Shown piece after piece: positions 10,701-22,630 of a DNA stretch of 64,000 nt. The notes below the pieces were generated by a model that worked only from the letters and a program-made list of their open reading frames with translations, ran no database searches and had not been told where the DNA came from. The stretch is from the NCBI RefSeq assembly GCF_000350225.1, contig NW_005179140.1:31514-95513 (forward strand), given 5' to 3'. How positions within the stretch are numbered: position 1 is the stretch's first letter; each line of letters begins with the position of its first letter. The position numbers and the translations under genes are program-made. This DNA is from Chondrus crispus (Eukaryota > Rhodophyta > Florideophyceae > Gigartinales > Gigartinaceae).

Positions 10701-11684
10701 CCGAACACGGTCGCGCGTCCGGACGCGCGACGAACCGCGAGGCGACGACGAAGCCCCCGATCTCCAAGGACCCAATTCGTTTTGGGAGGAGAACGACGAG
10801 TTCGACGCCGCCGACATCCAGCGCGCCGAAGACCCCGAGGCTGGCGCGCTCGACTACCCTGTCGCTCCACCGCAGGACGACCTTCCGGCCCCTCTTACGA
10901 TAGAGGAGATAGCCGAGGAGCAACGCGTGGATGACTTCTGCCAAACCGTTTTAGCACTACAGTCCGAGTCTCGAGACTCCGCGTTCTTCGAGGACCACCA
11001 AGGGGTGCTCAAACGTAGACACCCCTTCGATCCTGATACCGTACAGGTGGTGGTGCCTCGGACGCTCCGCGCCAGGCTCCTTCGCCTGTGCCACAACCCG
11101 GCCATCGCGGGGCACCCGGGTCAGAACCGTATGTACTACGCACTTCGACGCGAGTACTACTGGCCTCACCTGGCTGCAGACGTGGCAGCCACGGTGCGCG
11201 GGTGTCGGACCTGCGCAATGAACCGGGTCAAGCTGAGGAAACATCTCAATCGATTGAGATTGTTCCCAGCTACGAGGCCTCTCGAGAGCCTCGCCATCGA
11301 CATCTTGGGGCCGCTCCCCAAGACGAAGACAGGAAAACGATTCCTGCTCGTGATTACGGACCGCTTCAGTAAGCTGACGTAAGTCGTTGCGCTCCGCACG
11401 ATAACAGCGTACACGATCGCAGTTGCGTTCTGCAACTCGTGGGTGTTATGGCGTCCCTCGCACGTTGCCTTCGGACAACGGCCCTCAGTTTAATGCCAAG
11501 TTTTTCCACAGCACGTGCCGTGTTCTGGGGATAACGAATTTGTACACTTCGGCGTACCATCCCCAGACGAACGGGCAAGTCGAGCGATATAACCAAACAA
11601 TCCTCTCAATGCTGAGGAACTACGTGGGAGAACACCAGGACGACTGGGATGTGTACGTGGGGCCGTTTACGTATGCGTACAACT
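7774..11684 (+). CDS. pol: Gypsy-1 pol: protease, RT, RNase H, integrase (first part)
   Basis: The region copies the element RNA and integrates the DNA. In order: an aspartic-protease-like segment (AVDTCSGYNLVRKADLP, about 8221), reverse transcriptase with FCVDYRRLNAKT (9412) and the YLDD motif (9712), RNase H with YMIDTDARAYQLG (10153) and RTDHDALRWL (10369), an integrase zinc region (HNPAIAGHPGQN to CRTCAMNR, 11095-11226), and the integrase core with AIDILGPLPKTK and SDNGPQF. The first ATG is at 7786, 97 nt past gag. The coding region has about two breaks and is then split by Gypsy-2; the integrase end continues at 26087. Treated as a fossil. Confidence 0.85.
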
Positions 11685-12731
11685 TGTAGTGCAATGTGCC
11701 TGTCAGGCCGGAACCAGGGTCCAACGGTCCAGCGACAACACAACCAACAAACTATAACCAACAAGAGTTGCCGACGGCACAGCCCTACGGAGTGTCCGAT
11801 TCTCCCTCTCCCTTTAAGTGGGTTTGCGTCCCACAGTAGCTCAAGTCCCTGACAGGGGGGGCAAAAGGAAGAGGCCCGCCCCGGGACGAATGGTGGTAGA
11901 GTCTTGTACAAGCAGCTGCTCGGCGAGTTCGGGGCGGTAGTTAGGAAGCCGGGCCCGATGGGTCGTAAATCCAATGCTCGCGGAGCGCCTGTTACACCTT
12001 ATACCCTTGATAAGGTCTTCGACGGGGGCGTCGCAACGCAGCCCGACGGGAATTAGCAAACACGTAGCAGCGCTACACCTCCGTACTGCCCGATGGCAAA
12101 GTACCGACACCGGAACGGTCGCAACCTGTATCTGATGGAACCAACACTGTCCTGTATACACAACAGGACCTTCGAGGGAAGCGTCGTTGCAACAGCCTCC
12201 GTCGGTGGTCATAAACAAGTAGCAGCGCTACACCCACGTGTCGCCCGATGGCAACGACACCTACATCGGTCCGGTCGCAACCAAAAAGCCGATGGCACCA
12301 ACACAAGATAAGGGAATAGAAATAGAGAAAGAAATAGAAAAGGATAGGTGAAATAAAGGAAAAAGAAAGGGAACCCCCGAGCGCAAATGATAACGTGATC
12401 TGTGGTAAAAGGGAGCGTCTTGGGAAAGACGGACTTCGACCAAGGCGATATTCAACTCTGGCAACTCGGGTTACCTTTACTGACTTGGTCGTCAGAGGGC
12501 TAAGGTATATATCTCCCCGCCGGAGCCACTACAGTGGCTCGCGGCGCTAGATCCTAGATCTAATCTAGTGTCAGCAAAATTAATGCCAACTAATTAACTA
12601 AATCAAATAAAATAATTAAAAATTAAAACTGTGCAATTATTCACACGTGTGTCCCCCAACCCGGACTACTTTTCATATCCAAATATTTTCCTTTCTTTTC
12701 ACCCCCCTTTTCAGGTGCGTATTGCACTACA
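11685..12731 (-). repeat. 3' LTR of Gypsy-2
   Basis: On the plus strand it runs from TGTAGTGCA to TGCACTACA, a perfect nine-base terminal inversion. It contains two copies of GTAGCAGCGCTACACC about 155 bp apart (near 12063 and 12221) and a palindrome GAGCCACTACAGTGGCTC (12523-12540). TATATAT at 12506-12511 could serve as a TATA box in either direction. The matching copy is 25036-26081. Confidence 0.92.
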
Positions 12732-12837
12732 TATCCCCCTTCCGAGCGTCCTTGCACATCGGCTACACTCCTTGATCTCCAACTTCTTCTTCTCTTCTCG
12801 ACCCCTTCTTTCTCCATTCCTGACCGACGGTCTCCGC

Positions 12838-14568
12838 ATGAGCAAGGACAAGACGAATCCCACGTGTCCTCCACCTCCTGAGCTCGCGGGCGAAAATACT
12901 GCCCGTCGACGCACCGGTGTTGCCTTCGGGAACAAGTCTCGCGCTTCCGTCGACCTCCCTCCTATACCCCGACGTCCCCCTGATTCGGACGCCTCCGACC
13001 CGGCCTTTCATCCTGGTTATCATCCCTCTTGGGTAGCCCGCCCCTACCCCTCGCTCGAAGAGCTACAGGACAAAATCATGCACGAATATCCTTCCTTATT
13101 TGCCTCAGCCCAGTGGTTCTCCTCCGTGGGTATTCGCGACGTTTCCAAAATCGAACACCAATTCAACGACGACGCGGGCATGCTTCCCGGTAATCTCCCG
13201 GTGCTTGCCATCCGCTCCTTTGACTGGCGAACCCGTATAGCAATTCCAACTTCCATCCTACGTCATCCTCCCCCACGGGGCCGTCCCACTCTCTCTCTGC
13301 GATTTATGGAGGCCGTATTCGCTCGGCTTGCCATCCCCATTTCTGACACCCTCATACCCTCTTCATACGGTTGCAACACTTGGCGTTGTCGTACAGAGGG
13401 CGAACGCCTCTATTTGGACAATCTCATTGATATCACCTTTGGTGACCCTGCCGCCGAGGCGGATCGCCTGTGGCGAAACCGACATACTGTCACATCCGAT
13501 GCCATCTTCTGGACCGAACCCAGTATCCCTTCCAATTTCCGTCATTTAAAACGCGAGGGTATTTTCTTCTTTCAGAACGCAGTGCGCTTTGAACGGCGTA
13601 TTCGGTCTGATACGGGGTACTTCATCGGCTACCAAATGGTAGAGGCGCGCAAGATTTCCCGTCAGCATTATGCAAGTCGTTACCAGCGCATCCCCTCATG
13701 GTGGAGCCAGTACGAGGTGAGTTAAGGCTTTTGGGCTGAAATGGGACCCATACTCACGTACTATGGCAGCTACCTGCGGGATCCGCAACACGGGTTATGG
13801 GTGGTCTTCCTCACAGAGTGGTGCGTCAAAGCAGCTGCGACCCTCTTGTGGGAGACCTACGATTGCTGGCGCCTGTGGCACCTCCCCGCGAAGCTGATAG
13901 CACAAATGCGTCTATTGGACTTCTCTGTCCCTCTGGGTGGCTCAGATTTCAATCGCGAAATACGCTCCCTCCTTGATGCGATCGAGGGCGTGGATTGGGA
14001 CTGTGTCCCTCCGCAAAACTCCTCTCGATCCTTCAATCGCCAACGTCCCTCTTTCTCCCCTGGTCGAAACCACCCAGCCGCGGGCGACTTCGTGTGGTTC
14101 AAACCCTGGACATCGACCCTCTGCTCAGCGTGGGAAGCTCAAACAAGCCGCCGATTCGGAAACCAAACACCGGTTCCCGACATCACCCCATCGTCACATC
14201 TGACCCACGGGAGCTTCACGTATGCTCCCGTCCTTCCTCTCCAATTCCTCCTCGATCGCCTGTCCCTGCTTCCCCGCGCGCAGCCCCAGTCTCTCCATCG
14301 TCGTCAAAGGCGCGTTCAGCTGTCGAAATTCCCTCGGCAGGCCACACCGAGACATTATCGGTGAGGAAAGTGAGATCTCCCCCCCCCCCGTCTCCTACAA
14401 TTTCCAAAAATACCCACGACGTCAGGAGTGTATACCGTGCCTTGCTCCAACGCTCACGGTGTTGAGGTAGAGGCTCTGCAAGGAGCCTCGATTGACGACT
14501 TGCGAGTTTTGGCTCGCCTCGTGTCATCACTTCCAAAGGGCAAATCCTTTGGCAACCCTTCCGTCTGA
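12838..14568 (+). CDS. Antisense open region (aORF-like) of Gypsy-2, unknown product
   Basis: Between the end of pol and the 3' LTR of Gypsy-2, the plus strand (antisense to gag-pol) carries a long open region starting at the ATG at 12838 (MSKDKTNPTCPPPPELAGEN). The first frame is open for 295 codons and has the mixed, aromatic-rich composition of a real protein (for example SSYGCNTWRCRTEGERLYLD and AIFWTEPSIPSNFRHLKREG). Protein-like sequence continues in pieces to a stop near 14568, with a few breaks or unrecognised introns. I recognise no domain. Antisense ORFs between pol and the 3' LTR are known in some large plant gypsy elements, so the position is not unique. A TATA-like sequence in the LTR lies about 330 bp upstream. 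It could also be a captured host gene. Confidence 0.5.
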
Positions 14569-17500
14569 GCTGACGGGCGCGACACTTCCCTCGTGATAGC
14601 TTGTCGCATCTCTATCTTGCCTGCGTAACGCTGAATTTGCGACATCGTCATGTCGTCTTTGATCCGTAAATTGAATCTTCCTGCGTGCTCCTTCGTCCCT
14701 TCGTTCCCTCCTCTTTTTCTCATTGGTGCCCACCCCGGCATAATCACGGTGGCACCCTTATACCTCCTTCCTCCTTCTCTTCACCTCGCTACTCCCTCCT
14801 CTTTTCCATTTTTCTTGGCGCTTTCTCCCCGTTATGATCACGGTAGTGCCCTCATATTATCTCCTTCTCTCTCTTCTCCTATCCCTTTTCCTCCTCTTTT
14901 TCTCGTGCGCCCCCGCTTTCCTCCTCTTGAACCTGAAATCGACTCACATGTCGATTTTCCTATGAGAATCGACACCACGGGGCTAGAGAGACCGCCCACT
15001 TTCCGATCGCCTAGTAGAGGAGTTCCTGCAGCTCCCCTTTCTCCTTGCACTTCCAATTCTCGAGGAAGACCCCCGGAAAAAAATAAAAATAAAAACAAAA
15101 GAGAAACAAGATGGGCTGGCCTTCGAACGTGGCAGAGGTTCGATCCTCCTTGCCACGCACCCGTGTCTGTCATCCAGGGAAATGCCTTGAGTCACATGGT
15201 CCTGTTCGGCTAATAAAACTCAGGTGTTCCGGCATCGTGAAGTTGAATCACGAACCCAATTGCGTCTCCCTTGAGGGTATATTTCCAATCAATCCTCGAG
15301 CGGCTCTTTGCGAGGCGGAATAGTCGTTAACCAAGCCCCGGGAGAGGGGCGTCCTGAAATTCACCTCTGGAAGTTTGGTGCTTCCATGTTGCGTCCCCAT
15401 TCATGATGCATGCGTCTAATTTTCTTTCTCTTATTTTTCCCTACTCTTTTCCATCCTTGCCGCATGACGGACGTCTCCTTTTTCTTGGTACCAGGCCCTC
15501 GTGTGACCTCTTCCTCCTCTTTAATCTCAGTGCACGTCCCTTTCCTTTCTCCTTTTAGGACGTGATCCCTTTCTTTGATCGCTTTGACATGTCGCTCCCC
15601 CACGTAAGCGGAGGGGTAAATAAATAAATAAACAATCAAATCATGAACTGTAGAACGAAAATAAAAGAAATGCGAAAGGAAGTGAGGTGGGTCCTCCATG
15701 ACGAAACGCTCGTGATTGGAAACAACGACAGGAAAGACATGAGCCGGACGTCTTCAGATGCTTAAAGCAACGATTGGGTCATTAGTAACAAGCCAATTGA
15801 GCGACGCTTTCTCTCCTTGGGAGTTTTTCTCCCCTCGGTGGCCCTCCTGTGTGTTCGTGGTAGAGCGTGGCGCAACGTTCTCAATCGCCTCATCAAATGA
15901 AGACCTCAAGACCCTTCTCACTGAAGCGGGGCTTGTCGATCCACTTTCTTTCTTCCCTTTTCGGTTTTCCCTTTTTCTTCCTCAACAAGGGAACTGTGTT
16001 GCGAGAATAAATGTTCGCGGTCGGGGACAGGACAAGTATGGTCTTCCCGAGCGAAGATGCGAACCTGATTGTCGGCGGTAATGCCGACCTTGTGTTACCT
16101 TTGCTCGTGCAGACGGACGCTCTCGCTCATTGATCGTCACTAGCGAATTCGACGATCCGCTGTGTGTGCTCTTGGCGGTGTCTGGCACGGTAGGTGGTGA
16201 CGATGCGGTTGGGTGACCCTGGATACTTGTGTCGTCGGTTGCAGCAGGCGTCGCTCAAGTGTCGCGCGACGAACAAGCGCTGTAATTTTCCACTCAATTA
16301 CGAATTTGACTTCCGAAGGCTGACACGTGTTCCATTTTCGACCTTCACCGCTAGTCCAGCAGCTCTCTGGCGGCATCCTTGTTATTATTTTTCTTCTGTG
16401 ATTAGATCATGCCCTTCGAGGGCGGACCACTGATCCAAGCGTCACTTCACGCGTGCGCTGCGGCAGCGCGTGATCTGGTCTAAGGAGGTGCATTACTGTG
16501 CCTCAGTCTGAGACTACATTATGTTTCCCATTTGTTGTTTGGGCAGTTCACCCCGTTTCGTTCAGGGGAGGGGATTCCAGTCGAAATCACCTAATTCATT
16601 CCCATTTTTCTCTCCTCAGTTCGTCTGATTCGGGTCCCCTGTGCCCATCCCTACTCTCTCGTCGCAGCGCGGTCCCCAGCGTCATTCCACTCTGAAGGTC
16701 CCGACCTCGTGTGAGGGCAGCGACAACTCTCTTCACATTTCCAATAGGCCGCTCACGGTTCCTTCGCATCTCGCCCCGTACACGGGCTCTCGATTGACCT
16801 CACCCATGGGGACCTGAAACTCGACTGCATCTTTCCGCACTCCCTTTTTTCGTCAATTTGACACCGCCCCTCTTTTCAGGTTCTCCTTTCCAACTTTGTC
16901 ACGCTTACTCATTTCTGCCGCCATCTAGTAGCGACTCCACGCTTCCTAAATTGGAAACGGCTCCTCGATCAGCCGATCGCCTGAACTGCCTCCCCCTGGT
17001 AGGCTGTGCTTGAATCCTATCATCAGGCTTGTTCCATCGTATAATTCGTTTCCCTTTCGTCTCGAAGCACCACGAATAGCTTAATCACGGTTGAATGGCA
17101 CTTCCCCTTGATCGTAGATGTCCGGCGTATTCGCCGGGAAGTCGTGCGCTTGCTCGGGGGTCGCCGACCGAAGTGCCGCGCGTGGGGAGAAAACAAACAA
17201 AAGCAAACCAAACAAAAACGAAACGACACAGAATAGCGAAAAAGAAGAAAGTGGGTAAGTAAATCCTCGATGAAGATGTTAGTCATTGGAGAGCTCGCGT
17301 TACAAAACGGGTTCGTTCCGCAGGGTTGCCGTCGGCTCGTGCTTCGCATGGTCTCAATCTTAGCGAATAGAGGAGAATGTCCCCTGGGTGTCCCTTTCGA
17401 TCCGAGTCAGATCGTAGCTTCGGCGCAGGGTCGTCTTGAGCTTGTGTGCCGTTGGCTGTGGGCGACGACCAAAAAACATTTCTTTGAATCTCATTATGCT

Positions 17501-18250
17501 CCTAGAGGGCGGGCTGTTAATTGCCACTATCCTTTTTACGAGCCTCCCTCGATTGTCGTGCGAGCGGCTCCCACGAGGCCATATGCTTCCTCCCAGAATA
17601 CAGTCTCACGTCGATTTCTCGAAAGCACACCGTGCTTCAATCCCTTCTCGCCAAGGAACTCTGAGGTAAGACCTCCTTTCTCCTCTCGCTTCAATTTTCC
17701 TCATTTTTTTGTGTGAGGTATCTACTGTGTTCACCTCCCTTCCCTCGTCAATCAGTAGAAGAACATCGCCTCTTCAATGTCCTCCTTGGAGTTCTCATAG
17801 ACTTGCTGACCGACCTCCGCGGTGCGGGGTCGTGTCCCTAACGTTTCAAAAAATGAAATAAAATAGAACAACACAAAAGCAATCACAAATAAAATAAAAA
17901 CGAGACCGAACAGTTATGAAGGTAAGTGCGAAAAGGGGTGGATCATCCTGTCCATGTCCCCGTTCTTCCAGCGTTCCTTCTTCGCTTGGCACACCGTTAC
18001 TCGACTTCCAACCTGAGTATCTCATCACGACGCTCATCCCACTCATGCGCGCGCTGCTCCTACTTGCGGGTGGCTGTCTGAAGGCCCCTCACCTGGTTCG
18101 TCCCATCTCATCGTTCCCCTTTTTTGACACTAAGGTCGGCTCGCTCCGCCCAGTGCGGACTACCGCACTAACACTGACATGTGCAATTCTTGATTACCAC
18201 TATCCTGGTTGCGCTTGCGCGACCTGCGCGGGCGAGGATAATCTTTTCCG
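14569..18250. other. Long 3' region of Gypsy-2 without an assignable gene
   Basis: These 3.7 kb between the antisense open region and the chromodomain are strongly pyrimidine-rich on the plus strand, with A-rich islands (15080-15105, 17190-17220, 17850-17900). Several plus-strand sites look like splice donors (GGTAAGT at 17252 and 17919). Short open pieces occur (15758-16081, 16194-16433 with KCRATNKRCNF, 17270-17716) but none has a recognisable domain. It may be untranslated tail of Gypsy-2, or further exons of an antisense transcript. Confidence 0.4.
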
Positions 18251-18565
18251 TCAGAAATACGTGACGGCCGCGCTGCGGGGCAATTGCTCAATGGGTTCCC
18301 ACGTTGCGTCCTTGAGGGTATACCCATACCATCTCACTTTGAGAATTAATTTCTCCCCGTCGTATCCGTGGTCCACGATCTTGTCGATCACATACTCCTG
18401 ACTCCCGGCTCCTTCTTCCTGCATGTCTAACTGTCCGTCCCCCTTCTGAAGAGCCAGCGACTCATCCTCATCCTGTCCTTCCGAACTTCCCCTCTCTTGT
18501 AGACTGGGCGGGGTGCCCGTAGCTTCTTGATTTATCAACGGTCTGTCATCCGTCCTATCCTTCAC
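18251..18565 (-). CDS. Gypsy-2 chromodomain
   Basis: The C-terminal end of the Gypsy-2 integrase region carries a chromodomain: YVIDKIVDHGYDGEKLILK followed by VRWYGYTLKDATWEP. It has the family's aromatic residues and the W-G/Y-x-T-x-x-x-x-T-W-E-P core. In chromoviruses this domain guides integration by binding modified histone H3 tails. The preceding acidic linker (GSSEGQDEDESLALQ) is typical. Confidence 0.85.
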   Translation of the reverse strand: MKDRTDDRPLINQEATGTPPSLQERGSSEGQDEDESLALQKGDGQLDMQEEGAGSQEYVIDKIVDHGYDGEKLILKVRWYGYTLKDATWEPIEQLPRSAAVTYF

Positions 18566-18619
18566 TTGCGCGGTGGGTTCTTCTCGTTCTCCGTCTCGGT
18601 TGAGGAATTGTAGCGCTTG

Positions 18620-21358
18620 TCATAGCCCGACTATCGGCGTGTAGTCCATGGGACTAGGGGCTAATTCGACTCTATCTCGCGACACGCGCTCTTCCTGGTC
18701 GCCGATGGCAATGACGACCGTATTCTCAGTTGACTCCTTCACTTGATATGGACCCGTGGCCACTTGTGCCAGCTTATGTTTCGGCTCCGTGGCCGTGCCT
18801 TGCTCTTTCCGAAGGAATACGTAAGATCCTGAAGGGATGTCATACTTCGACTTGCGGAGCCTTGCGTCGAAATTTCGCTTGTAGCGCGCTTGTTCTTTCC
18901 GCAAGCTCTTACCAGCGCCTTTCATCAGGCTTTCCAACCACGACTGCCATTTCAGGTAGTACGCTCGATTCGAGCTAAATCCTTCCAAACTTAGCTGTGC
19001 TTGTAACGCAATGCTTCTCGGTGCCCGAGCTAACACCAGCTCGAAGGGCGCGATGTTCGCAGTTCGATGAACTTGCGTGTTGTATGCGAACGTCACGGCG
19101 TCGCTAAATAGGTCCCAGTCCTTGGGATGCTCTCCGACATGTTTTCGCAACGCGGAAGTCAGCGTGCGGTTAAACCTCTCAACTTGGCCATTGGCTTGCG
19201 GGTGGTACGTAGTCGTGAACATATTGCGTATGCCGAGAATTCGACAGACGTTCTGAAAGAACCGGGCCGTGAACTGTGTTCCATTGTCGGACAGCAGCTT
19301 GACCGGCGGTCCGTACACGAATACCCAATGATGAACGAAGGCTTGTGCAATGTGCGCAGCGGATATCTTCTTCAACGGTACGGTTCGTACCAGTTTCGAA
19401 TATCGATCGCTGATCACGAGAATGTACCGATTTCCTCGTTTAGTTGTAATTAGCTCGCCGAGGATGTCGATGGCGACAAACTCCAGCGGAGCTTTGGGCG
19501 TGAACAGCTTCATTTCCTTCGTGTTTCTTCTTAACTTCACCCTTGCCCGCGCGCATGCGGCGCAATTCTTCGCGACTGCGTAGCAGTCTAGGGCCATCGT
19601 GGGCCAATAAAAATATCTTCTCAATGTCTTGTAAAGTTTCCTGCCTCCCGGGTGGCCTGCTAATTTTGCGTAGTGGCTCAACCCTAGGACGCGGTCCCTT
19701 AACGATTGTGGTATTACCACTTGTACAAACTCCGCCGCGGTACGGCATAGAGTTCCTTCGAGTTCCTCGATCTCCATGCTGAACGTTCTCACCTTTCCGG
19801 TGTCCATTTCTTCCTTGATGCGGTTGCAGAAGGGGTCGACGGCTTGCTCGCGAATGAGCTCCTCCGGAGTGACAGCTTGGAATTGATCGAGGCGCTCAGG
19901 GGCGGTCCCCCCCTCAAGAGCGAAGATGTCGTCTAACGCGTCAAAACTGTCCTCGTCCTCCACTGTTCCCTCGGCCAGTTCGGCCGTAAAGCATGGGATT
20001 TCGTCGTCGATTTCGTCGACGGTTTCTCCTGCGGTCCGCAATCTTGACAGGGCATCGGCTTGGCTGTTAGCCTTGCCCTTCTTGTATTTGATTTCGAAAT
20101 CAAATTCCGAGAGGCGGAGCCTCCATCGGATTAATCTCCCGCTGGGGTCGGTTACGTTCATCAACCACCTCAATGAGGCATGGTCGGTATGCACAATGAA
20201 GTGCTCGCCATATAGATATGGTCTTAGAGTCTGTACGGCCCAAATTACCGCTAGACATTCTTTTTCTGATACAGAATAGTTTCTCTCGGCTGCGGCTAAC
20301 GTTCTTGAAAAGAACCCGATGGGTTTACGTTGCGCATCCGGATGCGTTTGAAATAATGCAGCGCAGATTTGATAGTCGCTTGCATCTGTGTCTACCGAGT
20401 ATGGTAGGTTCTTCTTCGGCAGCGCCAACACCGGTGGCGCCAAGATAGCGTCTTTGAGCTTATGAAAAGCTTTTTCGCACGGTTCGTCGAATCCTTCCAA
20501 CTGGACCGGTTGTCCCTTCTTCAATAGTTCATTGTGCGGATGCGCAATTTTCGCGTAATGCGGAACGAATCTGCGGTAGACATTACAAAGTCTCAAGAAG
20601 CTCCTGAGTTGCGTCTGCGTTTGAGGGTACCTCACTTGTTCCAATGCGGCGGTTCGCGCGGCGTCAACTTCCAATGTACCCGGCCGAACGACATGGCCCA
20701 GGTACTTGATCTTTTCGACGAAAAATTCGCATTTGCGAAGCTTGAGGTTCACACCTGCCTTTTCCAATACAGACAGTATTTCGTCAACGTGGACGACGTG
20801 CTCCTCCCAGGATTTGCTGAAGATGATGATATCATCTAGATATACCAGACAGCATTTCCACCGGAACGGAGAGAGCAGGATATCCATGGCTCTCTGAAAC
20901 GTCGCTGGCGCGTTGGTAAGCCCGAAGGGCATTCTTGAAAAACGGTAAAGACCTGAGTGACACGAAAAAGCTGTCTTGTCGCGGTCCGCTTCCGGAATGG
21001 GCATCTGCCAATACCCTGAAATCGCGTCCAACGCGGAAAAGACCTTGGTGTCTCCCAACGAGTCCAAACACTCATCCATGCGCGGCAAAGGGTACGTGTT
21101 CTTCACCGTTACCGCGTTTAACCGGCCGTAGTCTACGCAAAAGCGCATCGATCCGTCCGGCTTGGGCACTAATAAAACGGGCGACGCCCATTCTGACTGC
21201 GCCGGCTCGATGAATCCTGCTTCTAACATCTTCTGAACTTCTGCGTCCTCGACCTCGAGCCTTTGGACCGGCTCGGTAGGGAGCTTGTGCAATTGGCCTT
21301 GTATCCGGGGCCAATTCAATCCGGTGGACCGTGGTGGTGATCTCACCAAGGGTCCCAT
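18620..21358 (-). CDS. pol: Gypsy-2 pol: RT, RNase H and integrase
   Basis: A 912-codon open frame covers most of pol. RT motifs: MRFCVDYGRLNAVTVKN, FSALDAISGYWQMPI, MPFGLTNAPATFQRAMD and YLDDIIIFSKSWEEH (about 20,850). RNase H: SVDTDASDYQICAALF, VSEKECLAVIWAVQTL and VHTDHASLRWLMN. Integrase: zinc region HYAKLAGHPGGRK to CAACARARVK, then core AIDILGELITTKRGN, SDNGTQFTARFF and HPQANGQVERFN. The order RT-RH-INT places it in Ty3/gypsy. The chromodomain follows 55 nt further on. Treated as a fossil. Confidence 0.9.
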   Translation of the reverse strand: MGPLVRSPPRSTGLNWPRIQGQLHKLPTEPVQRLEVEDAEVQKMLEAGFIEPAQSEWASPVLLVPKPDGSMRFCVDYGRLNAVTVKNTYPLPRMDECLDSLGDTKVFSALDAISGYWQMPIPEADRDKTAFSCHSGLYRFSRMPFGLTNAPATFQRAMDILLSPFRWKCCLVYLDDIIIFSKSWEEHVVHVDEILSVLEKAGVNLKLRKCEFFVEKIKYLGHVVRPGTLEVDAARTAALEQVRYPQTQTQLRSFLRLCNVYRRFVPHYAKIAHPHNELLKKGQPVQLEGFDEPCEKAFHKLKDAILAPPVLALPKKNLPYSVDTDASDYQICAALFQTHPDAQRKPIGFFSRTLAAAERNYSVSEKECLAVIWAVQTLRPYLYGEHFIVHTDHASLRWLMNVTDPSGRLIRWRLRLSEFDFEIKYKKGKANSQADALSRLRTAGETVDEIDDEIPCFTAELAEGTVEDEDSFDALDDIFALEGGTAPERLDQFQAVTPEELIREQAVDPFCNRIKEEMDTGKVRTFSMEIEELEGTLCRTAAEFVQVVIPQSLRDRVLGLSHYAKLAGHPGGRKLYKTLRRYFYWPTMALDCYAVAKNCAACARARVKLRRNTKEMKLFTPKAPLEFVAIDILGELITTKRGNRYILVISDRYSKLVRTVPLKKISAAHIAQAFVHHWVFVYGPPVKLLSDNGTQFTARFFQNVCRILGIRNMFTTTYHPQANGQVERFNRTLTSALRKHVGEHPKDWDLFSDAVTFAYNTQVHRTANIAPFELVLARAPRSIALQAQLSLEGFSSNRAYYLKWQSWLESLMKGAGKSLRKEQARYKRNFDARLRKSKYDIPSGSYVFLRKEQGTATEPKHKLAQVATGPYQVKESTENTVVIAIGDQEERVSRDRVELAPSPMDYTPIVGL

Positions 21359-22385
21359 CCCACATGCGGGAATATTTTTTTAACATCCGACGGAATCTTT
21401 CGCGCAGCCGGTCCGGCACGTGGCTCAGGTCGAGCTCCTCCACGTCCGGCGGGGGAGGCTCAATCTGCCGCTCCGGCTTCGTAGTTGCCGTCGCGGAGAG
21501 CCCTTCCTCCCGTTCTCCTTGCTGGTCCTCGCGACCTTGTTCCGACGGTTCGCATCTTCTCTCGCCCGTAGGCGGCGGGGTAGAATTAGTAAATTTTTCC
21601 TCATCCCTTTCTTGAATTCCAAGTACCTCACCAATGGTGGTATTGCTCTTGAATACAGCCCTCGGGTGCGGTAGTAGTTCCGTCACCACTCGGCCTTTTT
21701 GAACCCTGACAGGGTACTTCCTCAAATTCGCTACAAGCAATCTAAAAGGTTTGTCAGGCTCAACTCGAACTACACCGTTGGTGCTTACCAGTCCGTGCTT
21801 GTCGTACAGGGGTGCGTAGGGTTGAACGACGACCAACCCAGTCCTCTTCGAGGTTCATTCGACCATGCGTTGCGTCCCTGGCCAAATGGTCGTGGCCCTT
21901 GCCACCTTCACCCTGGGGGAAACTCGCTCCCCTTTTGCATCGGTCTCGCCCTCTCCGGGAACCAAATGCTTCTTCGATCTTCTCGCCGAGAATCGCCGTA
22001 CGATCGGAACCTCCGAGAAATCCGCTAACTCAACTGTCCTCTTTCGTGGATAGATAGCCTCCACGAACCTATCGCAATAGTCCGCTCCTAGAATTAGGGG
22101 GACTGCGAGTTTTTCACAAACTATAAATTCGACTGAAGCCACGAAATGTCCAAGTCTCACAGGCATTCTGAGTGTACCTAGAGTTCGGAGTGGCCTGTTG
22201 TTCGCATCGCCGATGTCTTGGGTCGGTCCGAAGGACACAAGAGTTTCCATTCCTGCGGGAAGCTCGGATCTCCGGATGAGATTAGGTCCTGCGCCGGTGT
22301 CCAACACGGACAGTACACGGCTCATCAATCCAACAGTCGGTCCAATGTCCGCGAAGACTTTGTAGTTTTTCCTCGCAAGGACCAA
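21072..22385 (-). CDS. Gypsy-2 protease and protease-RT linker region
   Basis: The aspartic-protease-like part lies at 22385-21855, with LDTGAGPNLIRRSELPAG as active-site segment and PLILGADYCDRF as the family's C-terminal motif (LxGxD). It is followed at 21836-21072 by the linker before RT (GLVSTNGVVRVEPDKPFRLL, then LSHVPDRLRERFRRMLKKYS), the usual lead-in to gypsy reverse transcriptases. The pieces lie in more than one frame, so the region has breaks. Confidence 0.8.
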
Positions 22386-22630
22386 ATTTTTCTCGGGACA
22401 TTCCCCGCGCTTGACCCTGTACCAGGGGCGTCCGACTTGCTCCAGCGAATCGTCCTTGCCTCTTCGCAGAATCTTCTTGACCCCAATGGGTCCTTTCGGG
22501 TTATCGATGATTCGAACTGTCTCCTCGTCGTCGACTGCCTCCTTCGCTCAAAGCGGGGAACGGGACTGGGCCCCGGACACGGTTCGCCGGACACATGTCT
22601 CTCCTTTCGAATTTTTTGAGATTCCCCCCC

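Noticed and set aside
13717-13775. A GT-AG intron in the antisense open region of Gypsy-2
   Set aside because: A donor-like GTGAGT is present, but I could not find an acceptor that fits with confidence, so no intron is annotated.
15115-15165. Possible tRNA gene (GGTTCGATCC looks like a T-arm)
   Set aside because: No D-arm, anticodon arm or acceptor pairing can be drawn upstream. The segment is better explained as a simple hairpin (TGGCAGAGG pairing with CCTC-TGCCA).
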